Assembly: GCA_037446575.1 (NCBI GenBank)
Contig: JBBIII010000114.1
Span: forward strand, 1-5,779
DNA from: JBBIII01 sp037446575
Lineage (GTDB): Bacteria; Bacteroidota; Ignavibacteria; UBA10030
Length of the DNA: 5,779 bases
Direction of reading: 5' to 3'
Positions 1-4,924 of this stretch are shown here, piece by piece. Each line of letters opens with the position of its first letter. Position 1 is the stretch's first letter. The position numbers and the translations under genes were made by a program. Under the pieces are notes generated by a model. It worked only from the letters and a program-made list of their open reading frames with translations, did not search any database and was not told the origin of the DNA.

Positions 1-52
1 ACATAACATTGCGTTCGTTGCGTCGTTGCGAGAACTAATATTTCAGAAGTCT

Positions 53-74
53 CTTAAATACATTTTTATTTAAG
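53..74. repeat. AT-rich inverted repeat upstream of the PLP enzyme gene
   Basis: The arms CTTAAATA (53-60) and TATTTAAG (67-74) are perfect 8-bp complements around a 6-nt loop. No T-tract follows directly on the plus strand, and the stem has only one G-C pair, so it is a poor terminator. It could be the tail of an upstream transcription unit or chance in AT-rich DNA. The rest of positions 1-174 shows no gene. It does contain CGTTGCG three times (16-22, 24-30, 111-117), with no recognised meaning. Confidence 0.3.
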
Positions 75-112
75 ATAATCTAATTTAGAATGTTCGTAAC
101 AGCAAGTAGCCG

Positions 113-141
113 TTGCGGACTATTAACCTTTTACTTATTTT
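113..141 (+). promoter_or_regulatory. Possible sigma70-like promoter of the left gene block
   Basis: TTGCGG (113-118) and TATTTT (136-141) are separated by exactly 17 bp. They match the -35 and -10 consensus at 3/6 and 4/6 positions. Transcription would start near 148 and give a leader of about 27 nt before the ATG at 175. The match is weak and the region is AT-rich, so this is only a candidate. Confidence 0.25.
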
Positions 142-174
142 AACTTTCACTAAAAAATATAAGGCGCAGAAAAA

Positions 175-1392
175 ATGGCAAAACGTAAAAATCAAAATTC
201 TATAGCTACTCGGGCGATACATGGAAATAAGCTTTATGCTTTCAAAGGACCGGTAGCCACGCCAATTTATCAAACTTCAACATATAGATTTGAGACATCT
301 GAAGATGCAATAAGATATGCGAAGGGAGATCCAAATGTATATGTATATTCACGTTATCACAACCCGACTGTAAAAGACGTTGAGGAAAAAATAGCGTTGA
401 TGGCTAATGCTGAAGCGGCGGCGTTATTTTCATCGGGAATGGCGGCAATTACAACAGCAATTCTTGCTATTACAAAATCGGGAGATAACATAATCAGCAC
501 GCCGGCATTGTACGGCGGCACATATCGCTGGATGAGAGATCAACTGCCCAAACAAAACATTGATGTGCGATTTATTAATCCGGCAGGTTTAGATGAAATT
601 GTTAAAAGGGCAGATGAAAAAACATCCATTATATATTTTGAAACACCGACAAATCCAACGCTCGATATTATTGATATTGCAGAGATTGTTAAGCAAGCAA
701 AAAAAGCAGAGAAGAAAACCGGAAAGAAAATTATTACTATGATTGATAATACATTTGCAACTCTTCTCAATCAAGATCCATTTGAGCTGGGCGTTGATGT
801 AATAACAGAAAGCGCTACAAAATATTTAGGCGGACACAGTGATCTTCTTGCCGGAGTTGTAATAGGAAAAAATGATTACATCAAAAAGGTGCGAACACTT
901 GCAAAATACCATGGCGGCTGTGCTGATCCATTTGCGGCATATTTGCTCGGCAGAAGCTTAAAGACTTTTGAATTGAGGGTCAATAAGCAAAATGAAAACG
1001 CCATGGCGCTTGCAAAAGCTTTAGAAAAACATAAAAAGATCAATAGAGTTATTTATCCCGGGCTTCAATCACACCCACATCATAAAATAGCAAAAAAGCA
1101 AATGAGTGGTTTTGGCGGAATGTTTACAATAGAAGTAAAATCATCTAAGAAATTTTTGCCTGTTGAAGCCGTTGTTAGAGTTTGCGATAATTTGAAAATT
1201 GCCGTCAATGCGATGTCGCTTGGCGGAGTAGAAACGCTCGTCAGCATCCCGGTGTATTCATCACACGTGTTTATGTCTGATGAAGAGTTGAAGCGGCATG
1301 GTGTAACACCTGGAATGATAAGAATCTCTATAGGAGTTGAAGAAATAGATGACTTAATCAATGATTTTAATCAAGCATTAGATAAAATTTGA
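175..1392 (+). CDS. PLP-dependent Cys/Met metabolism enzyme (cystathionine gamma-synthase/lyase family)
   Basis: This 405-residue protein belongs to the fold-type I PLP enzymes of trans-sulfuration (cystathionine gamma-synthase, cystathionine beta/gamma-lyase, methionine gamma-lyase), with the usual length of that family. Family landmarks appear in order: YSRYHNPT (58-65, the Tyr/Arg that reach the phosphate of the neighbouring subunit's PLP), SSGMAA (86-91, phosphate binding), LYGGTY (112-117, Tyr113 stacking on the PLP ring), IDNTFAT (190-196, Asp191 on the pyridine nitrogen), SATKYLGGHSD (213-223, Lys216 forming the Schiff base), SLGGVETL (348-355) and Arg383 in MIRISIG for the substrate carboxylate. 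Methionine gamma-lyases of the Pseudomonas type carry Cys in LYGCTF, whereas Gly is present here, which argues mildly against that activity. Synthase, lyase or sulfhydrylase cannot be separated by eye. The protein should be cytosolic. Only a weak AAGG lies 10 nt before the ATG, and the leader is A-rich. The next gene begins 66 bp downstream. Confidence 0.93.
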   Translation: MAKRKNQNSIATRAIHGNKLYAFKGPVATPIYQTSTYRFETSEDAIRYAKGDPNVYVYSRYHNPTVKDVEEKIALMANAEAAALFSSGMAAITTAILAITKSGDNIISTPALYGGTYRWMRDQLPKQNIDVRFINPAGLDEIVKRADEKTSIIYFETPTNPTLDIIDIAEIVKQAKKAEKKTGKKIITMIDNTFATLLNQDPFELGVDVITESATKYLGGHSDLLAGVVIGKNDYIKKVRTLAKYHGGCADPFAAYLLGRSLKTFELRVNKQNENAMALAKALEKHKKINRVIYPGLQSHPHHKIAKKQMSGFGGMFTIEVKSSKKFLPVEAVVRVCDNLKIAVNAMSLGGVETLVSIPVYSSHVFMSDEELKRHGVTPGMIRISIGVEEIDDLINDFNQALDKI

Positions 1393-1448
1393 ACTTTATA
1401 TTAAAATCCGTTGTTAAAACAAATAATAAGAAACCAGAACATACATTA

Positions 1449-1458
1449 AAAGGAAAAC
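1449..1458 (+). promoter_or_regulatory. Shine-Dalgarno site of the phosphatase-superfamily gene
   Basis: AAAAGGA ends 4 nt before the ATG at 1459, with AAAC between. It is one of the few recognisable ribosome binding sites in the window and supports this start. Confidence 0.5.
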
Positions 1459-2355
1459 ATGAAAAATAGATTAGTGATAGTAACGCTTGGTTTAATGTTC
1501 ATTATTAATTTTTTAGTCTTCAGTCAGAATGTTGTAATTGTTGTGATAGACGGATCGAGATACTCAGAGACATTCGAATCGAAAGGAAAATATATTCCGA
1601 ATATGTGGAATAAGATGAGACCCAACGGAACAATATGGACGAATTTCAGAAACGAAGGAATTACGGCAACCGACCCTGGACATGCTTCGATTGTAACAGG
1701 AACCTGGCAGAATATCGACAACAAGGGAATTGAAAGACCAAATATGCCTACAATATTTGAATATTTCCGAAAAGCCACCGGGGCCTCAGAATCTTTGTGT
1801 GTGGCAATTGTTGGCAAGAAAAAGCTGAATGTTATTTCTCATAGTACACACCCAGAATACGGGAAGAAATATAAAGCGCTTTCTATCGTTGAAAAAGATG
1901 ACATAGCAGTAGTTAAAAGATTTAAAAAGGTTCTTTTAAAAATGCGGCCGAGAATAACTTTAATCAACCTGCCGGATGTGGATAGAGGAGGTCATTCGGG
2001 TGATTGGAACAAATACATATCTGCGCTAAAAATTGCAGACTCGCTTGTGTATGATATATGGAAGACAATTCAATCAACTCCGGCTTATAAAAACAAAACA
2101 ACAATGTTTGTAACAAATGACCATGGGAGACATGATGACGAGAATAGCGGATTTGAAGACCACGGCGATGAATGCGAAGGATGCCAGCATATTATAATGC
2201 TTGCAGTTGGGAAGGGATTTCCATTAAATAAAATTGTACAGAACAAGCGTACTCTTTGCGATATTGCGCCTACAATTGGAGAACTTTTATCTTTCCCTAC
2301 TCCGTTATTAAGTGGAACAAGTTTATTAAGGGATGCTTCAATATTTGCTCCATAA
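1459..2355 (+). CDS. Exported alkaline-phosphatase-superfamily hydrolase (type I phosphodiesterase/pyrophosphatase-like)
   Basis: This 298-residue protein starts with a signal peptide: basic MKNR, a hydrophobic stretch to about residue 21, and a likely cut at FS/Q before Gln23, so it should act outside the cytoplasmic membrane. The mature part has the metal and nucleophile motifs of the alkaline phosphatase superfamily (NPP/sulfatase/phosphopentomutase clan). These are Asp31 in VIDGSR, Thr71 in TDPGHASIVTG as the likely nucleophile (compare TFPNH in NPPs), DRGGH (Asp175, His179), and NDHGRH (Asp221, His222). His235 or His244 in the segment 233-245 would complete the second metal site. That segment also carries Cys239-x-x-Cys242. 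The protein is short for this superfamily and lacks large insertions or a C-terminal anchor. The substrate (phosphodiester, phosphomonoester, nucleotide or sulfate) cannot be told from sequence. It sits 66 bp after the PLP enzyme gene and about 30 bp before the Nudix gene, probably in the same transcript. Confidence 0.85.
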   Translation: MKNRLVIVTLGLMFIINFLVFSQNVVIVVIDGSRYSETFESKGKYIPNMWNKMRPNGTIWTNFRNEGITATDPGHASIVTGTWQNIDNKGIERPNMPTIFEYFRKATGASESLCVAIVGKKKLNVISHSTHPEYGKKYKALSIVEKDDIAVVKRFKKVLLKMRPRITLINLPDVDRGGHSGDWNKYISALKIADSLVYDIWKTIQSTPAYKNKTTMFVTNDHGRHDDENSGFEDHGDECEGCQHIIMLAVGKGFPLNKIVQNKRTLCDIAPTIGELLSFPTPLLSGTSLLRDASIFAP

Positions 2356-2385
2356 GCAAAGTTGCTCTGGTTTGGTAAATTAAAA

Positions 2386-2955
2386 ATGTTGCTGACAATA
2401 GAAAAAATTCGGGCATTTTATAAAGCAAATAAGAGAAAAGCTATAGATGATAGAGAATTAATCCGCGCCGGCGTTTTGATTCCGATTTTTTTTGAGAAGA
2501 ATGAATTATACATTCTTTTTACAAAGCGCACAGAAACTGTTGAGCATCATAAGGGACAAATTTCATTTCCGGGCGGTGTCATGGATAAATCAGATAGCAA
2601 TATTGTAGATACAGCGCTTCGGGAAACAGAAGAAGAAATCGGAGTAGTCAGTAACATTGTTGAAGTTATAGGGTTATTGGATGATTATAAAACTCCGAGC
2701 GGGTTTTGTATAACTCCAGTTGTTGGCTTGTTGGAAGAAAAACCACAATTCATTCTTAATCCTAATGAAGTATCGGAAGTCCTTATTGTTCCAATAACTT
2801 TTTTTCTTGATCAGAAAAATGAGCGCATGGAATCTCATATACGAAATAAACAAATTCTTCATGTATATACTTACTATTACAATGGGTATAAAATTTGGGG
2901 AGCAACAGCGGCTATACTAAAGTGTTTTTTAAAACCCATTGAACTTTTTAAGTAG
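2386..2955 (+). CDS. Nudix hydrolase, CoA pyrophosphatase (NudL/YeaB) type
   Basis: This 189-residue protein resembles the Nudix enzymes that split coenzyme A into 4'-phosphopantetheine and 3',5'-ADP. It has the CoA-type signature upstream of the Nudix box, LFTKRTETVEHHKGQISFPGG (residues 44-64), followed by the box itself. Key residues are Gly63-Gly64, Asp67, Asp70 and TALRETEEEIG (76-86), where Arg79, Glu80, Glu83 and Glu84 would bind Mg2+. The later segments GLLDDYKTPSGF (97-108), ITPVVG (109-114) and WGATAAIL (171-178) match the NudL subfamily. Position 53, usually Arg in the CoA motif, is Glu here. I chose the ATG at 2386. A TTG at 2362 would add eight residues but would start only 6 nt after the previous stop, with no ribosome binding site. 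No signal peptide is present, so it should be cytosolic. It probably ends a three-gene transcript. Confidence 0.85.
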   Translation: MLLTIEKIRAFYKANKRKAIDDRELIRAGVLIPIFFEKNELYILFTKRTETVEHHKGQISFPGGVMDKSDSNIVDTALRETEEEIGVVSNIVEVIGLLDDYKTPSGFCITPVVGLLEEKPQFILNPNEVSEVLIVPITFFLDQKNERMESHIRNKQILHVYTYYYNGYKIWGATAAILKCFLKPIELFK

Positions 2956-2997
2956 ATTTATTTGCAAGTGGTGTTTGCAACTGGAGTCAATACCCCC

Positions 2998-3038
2998 TCC
3001 GAAGGCGCAAAGTCTTACTCACAGACCTTCGGAAGGTC
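2998..3038. repeat. Overlapping inverted repeats that could form alternative stems
   Basis: GACCTT (3024-3029) and AAGGTC (3033-3038) form a 6-bp stem with a CGG loop. The left part of this hairpin also pairs elsewhere: TCCGAAGG (2998-3005) is the exact complement of CCTTCGGA (3026-3033). The two stems exclude each other. No T-tract follows, so a simple intrinsic terminator for the Nudix gene is not supported. Confidence 0.5.
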
Positions 3039-3130
3039 GTACGTTTCCTTAAAAGTATATTACATCGCAACTGATACTGCAATTGACGTTAATTACCCGC
3101 TTGGAGGTTGACCAAAAAGTAAGAAATCTT

Positions 3131-3281
3131 GTCATTCCCACTGTCCGCCTTTGGAGGAAGATGAGTTTGATGTCTGACACTTGCCTCAGAATTAGCAACG
3201 AAAAGTGTCTGACATCTAAATATGAAATAAAAATTCCCGCTAAATGCATGCGGGAATGACAAATGTGTGTGTGGGAATGAC
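3131..3281. repeat. GGGAATGAC-type inverted and tandem repeat set
   Basis: GTCATTCCCA (3131-3140) is the exact reverse complement of TGGGAATGAC (3272-3281). Between them, ATTCCCGC (3233-3240) and GCGGGAAT (3250-3257) form an 8-bp hairpin with a 9-nt loop. A 17-nt unit at 3249-3265 recurs at 3270-3286 with two mismatches, a 21-bp period. Short palindromes built on ATTCCCGC/GCGGGAAT are a common class of dispersed intergenic repeat in bacteria, from general knowledge. No transposase gene is nearby. Confidence 0.6.
3159..3216. repeat. 58-bp stem-loop repeat, copy A (REP-like)
   Basis: This is the first of two direct copies, 53/58 identical to copy B at 3282-3339. The arms GATGTCTGACACTT (3169-3182) and AAGTGTCTGACATC (3203-3216) pair over 14 nt with one central T/T mismatch, around a 20-nt loop. 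Each arm contains TGTCTGACA (3171-3179 and 3206-3214), itself a near-palindrome. The loop segment TCAGAATTAGCAAC is shared with copy B. Confidence 0.75.
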
Positions 3282-3339
3282 AGATGAGCTTGATGTCTGA
3301 CACTTGCTTCAGAATTAGCAACAAGAAGTGTCAGACATC
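3282..3339. repeat. 58-bp stem-loop repeat, copy B (REP-like)
   Basis: This is the second copy of the 58-bp unit. Its arms GATGTCTGACACTT (3292-3305) and AAGTGTCAGACATC (3326-3339) are perfect 14-nt complements around a 20-nt loop. Relative to copy A, the T-to-A difference at 3333 restores the stem pairing, and the other four differences lie in the loop or outside the stem. That pattern hints that the paired structure, rather than the loop sequence, is maintained. TGTCWGACA occurs at 3294-3302 and 3329-3337, the same 35-bp spacing as in copy A. Confidence 0.78.
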
Positions 3340-3400
3340 GAAGCTTTGGAAATAAGGATTGTGACTATTATGCTTATCTTGACGTCATTTTCTATAATAA

Positions 3401-3410
3401 AAAAGGAGGT
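3401..3410 (+). other. Orphan Shine-Dalgarno-like sequence
   Basis: AAAAGGAGGT matches the anti-Shine-Dalgarno sequence over at least nine bases, better than any real gene start in the window. No ATG, GTG or TTG with a usable reading frame follows within normal distance. The first ATG, near 3442, opens only 10 codons and lies about 30 nt away. A perfect TATAAT (3393-3398) lies just before it, but the only nearby TTGACG (3379-3384) is 8 bp upstream, too close for a sigma70 promoter. It may be the remnant of a lost gene start, or chance. Confidence 0.35.
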
Positions 3411-3474
3411 CGAAGTATAAATAAATATTTTTTGTTTTGCTATGTATGAAATAATTTTAAGATTTCTAAAATAA

Positions 3475-3503
3475 TTGATCTATCCAGAATCTTCTTATAT
3501 AAT
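3475..3503 (+). promoter_or_regulatory. Sigma70-like promoter of the glycosyltransferase gene (P1)
   Basis: TTGATC (3475-3480) and a perfect TATAAT (3498-3503) are spaced 17 bp apart, matching the -35 and -10 consensus at 4/6 and 6/6 positions. The predicted start near 3510 gives a leader of about 34 nt before the ATG at 3544. This is the best promoter candidate in the window. Confidence 0.5.
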
Positions 3504-3506
3504 ATT

Positions 3507-3535
3507 TTGACATTCCATTAAAAACGCAATACATT
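3507..3535 (+). promoter_or_regulatory. Second candidate promoter, nearly leaderless (P2)
   Basis: A perfect TTGACA (3507-3512) is followed after 17 bp by TACATT (3530-3535, 4/6). Initiation about 7 nt downstream would fall at or just before the ATG at 3544, so the mRNA would be leaderless or nearly so. The gene has no Shine-Dalgarno site, which is compatible. P1 and P2 are arranged in tandem. Confidence 0.3.
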
Positions 3536-3543
3536 CATACAAC

Positions 3544-4794
3544 ATGAAAAATGTTCTGTTTGTAACATACTTTTGGCCCCCATCTGGCAAGGCAACACTT
3601 CACTGGCCGCTTGGAGTAATTCGTCATTTACCTGAATTTGGTTACCAACCGTTGGTTTTGACGGCAGACGAAGATACATTTACGCAAAAAGATAAATCAT
3701 TGCTTAATAAAGTTGACCCAAAATTGCATGTGATTAAAGCTAAAACGCTCGAGCCATTTTCTCTATATCGCCGGTTTCTTGGAAAAGAGAAAGACGCCCC
3801 CTTAGTTGCTTCTGAGACTATTTCGACTACAAATAAAAGTCTAAGGCACCAGATCGCGGTATGGTTGAGATTAAATTTGTTTATTCCTGATGCGAGAATC
3901 GGATGGTATTGGAATGCCGTACGCGCGGGTAAAAGGTTATTACAAACTCAAAAGATTGACGCCATAGTTTCCATCGGGCCCCCTCATACAACATTGTTAG
4001 TAGGAAAAAAACTCAGTTCTTTGTTTTGCATTCCGCACATTCCTGTTCTCATAGATCCGTGGGTAGATATTTCATATTACCGAGGACTCAACAGAAGCAA
4101 AATAGCTGTTGCGATTGATAGAAATTTAGAAAAATCTGTATTAGAGCAAGCTGCTAATATAATATTTGTAACGGAAAGTATGAAAGAAGATTACACAGCG
4201 CGTTATCCGCAGGTGCAAAATAAATCTCACGTACTATATTGGGGATATGATGAGCGGCTATTTTATACATACTCACCAAAACAAACAACAAACGAAGAAA
4301 TATTATTGCATGCCGGAAATATATACGATCATCAAAATCCGAAAGAATTATGGAGCACGCTCAAACGAGAAATTAATAACGGACGAAATCTGAAAATAGT
4401 TTTTGTGGGCACTGTAGCTCCGGCAATCAAGAACTCGGTTCAAGAAGCAGGGTTATTAGATAGGACAGAATATAAAGGATTCCTTCCTTACGAACAGATG
4501 TTGGAAAAAATTGGCTCGGCTTCATATTTATTAGTTTGTGCTTCGGAAAAACGTCACGTGCCGGGCAAATTGTTTGAATATTTGCGATCAGGAAAACCTA
4601 TTATCGCTTTCGGCGATGAAAACGAAGAGGTAGGCGGAATATTAGAAAAAGCTAACGCCGGAATGTTATTTCACTTGAATGCAAACGGAAAAGAATTTTT
4701 TAGTCGGGCAAAAGAATTTAACACCGATAACTCTTATGTTAAGCAATTTGATAGAAAAGAGATTGCCAAAAAGTTGAGCGTCATAATATCATAA
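3544..4794 (+). CDS. GT4-type glycosyltransferase (GT-B fold)
   Basis: This 416-residue protein looks like a family 4 glycosyltransferase that moves a sugar from a nucleotide-sugar donor to a surface glycan, lipid or similar acceptor at the cytoplasmic face of the membrane. The N-terminal acceptor domain begins with a Rossmann strand and the loop VTYFWPPSGKATLHWPLG (7-24), typical of the group. It continues through FIPDARIGWYWNAVRAGKRL (113-132) and SIGPPHTT (143-150). The C-terminal donor domain starts near residue 253 (ILLHAGNIY), continues with KIVFVGT (284-290) and YKGFLPYEQML (310-320), and ends with the nucleotide-sugar site HVPGKLFEYLRSGKPIIA (338-355). Donor and acceptor are unknown. 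There is no signal peptide or clear membrane segment. No other glycan-synthesis gene lies in the window, so it is either isolated or the start of a locus elsewhere. No Shine-Dalgarno site precedes the ATG. The MKNVLFVTYF start fits the family. Confidence 0.9.
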   Translation: MKNVLFVTYFWPPSGKATLHWPLGVIRHLPEFGYQPLVLTADEDTFTQKDKSLLNKVDPKLHVIKAKTLEPFSLYRRFLGKEKDAPLVASETISTTNKSLRHQIAVWLRLNLFIPDARIGWYWNAVRAGKRLLQTQKIDAIVSIGPPHTTLLVGKKLSSLFCIPHIPVLIDPWVDISYYRGLNRSKIAVAIDRNLEKSVLEQAANIIFVTESMKEDYTARYPQVQNKSHVLYWGYDERLFYTYSPKQTTNEEILLHAGNIYDHQNPKELWSTLKREINNGRNLKIVFVGTVAPAIKNSVQEAGLLDRTEYKGFLPYEQMLEKIGSASYLLVCASEKRHVPGKLFEYLRSGKPIIAFGDENEEVGGILEKANAGMLFHLNANGKEFFSRAKEFNTDNSYVKQFDRKEIAKKLSVIIS

Positions 4795-4924
4795 TCGGCT
4801 ATGACTTTTTCTTGTGTATAATCGGACAATAAAACCATAATACTTCTATCCGATACTACTTATTATACTTTTTTTATTTAAGCGTCAATCGTAATTATTT
4901 AAAAGCAGATAACGAAAAAGTTTG
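4795..4924. other. Convergent intergenic gap without a clear terminator
   Basis: This 130-bp AT-rich spacer lies between two genes pointing at each other. ATCGGA (4821-4826) and TCCGAT (4849-4854) could pair, but the loop is 22 nt and the T7 run (4869-4875) starts 14 nt later, which is poor terminator geometry. ATAAC (4909-4913) and GTTAT (4924-4928) form a weaker 5-bp repeat that overlaps the stop codon of the minus-strand gene. Nothing else is recognised. Confidence 0.4.

Larger units (their letters stand above)
2956..3543. other. Intergenic region rich in palindromes and repeats, no gene
   Basis: These 588 bp contain no credible coding region on either strand. From left to right they hold a small TTGCAA inverted repeat (2962-2967 with 2975-2980), competing stems at 2998-3038, a GGGAATGAC repeat set (3131-3281), two 58-bp stem-loop repeats (3159-3216, 3282-3339), an orphan Shine-Dalgarno-like sequence at 3401-3410, and the glycosyltransferase promoters (3475-3535). 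The region separates the left gene block from the glycosyltransferase. It looks like a site where small repeats have accumulated. Confidence 0.75.

Noticed and set aside
85..273. Minus-strand reading frame of 62 codons overlapping the start of the PLP enzyme gene
   Set aside because: It overlaps a well-supported gene, lacks a ribosome binding site and resembles no family I know.
1080..1361. Minus-strand reading frame of 93 codons within the PLP enzyme gene
   Set aside because: It is antisense to conserved C-terminal motifs of the PLP enzyme and has no features of its own.
2362..2385. TTG start for the Nudix gene adding eight residues
   Set aside because: The extra residues match nothing in the family, there is no Shine-Dalgarno site, and an ATG lies in frame at 2386.
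3049..3324. Minus-strand reading frame of 91 codons across the repeat region
   Set aside because: Its sequence contains the near-duplicated peptide QVSDIKLI only because both 58-bp stem-loops are translated. It has no ribosome binding site and no protein-like composition.
3159..3339. CRISPR array
   Set aside because: Only two repeat units exist, they are 58 bp long with internal stems and five differences, and no cas gene is in the window.
3379..3398. Promoter formed by TTGACG and TATAAT
   Set aside because: The spacer is only 8 bp, far below the 16-18 bp needed for a sigma70 promoter, and no -35 box lies at the correct distance.
4821..4875. Intrinsic terminator after the glycosyltransferase
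   Set aside because: The 6-bp stem has a 22-nt loop and the T-run begins 14 nt after the stem, which is not terminator geometry.
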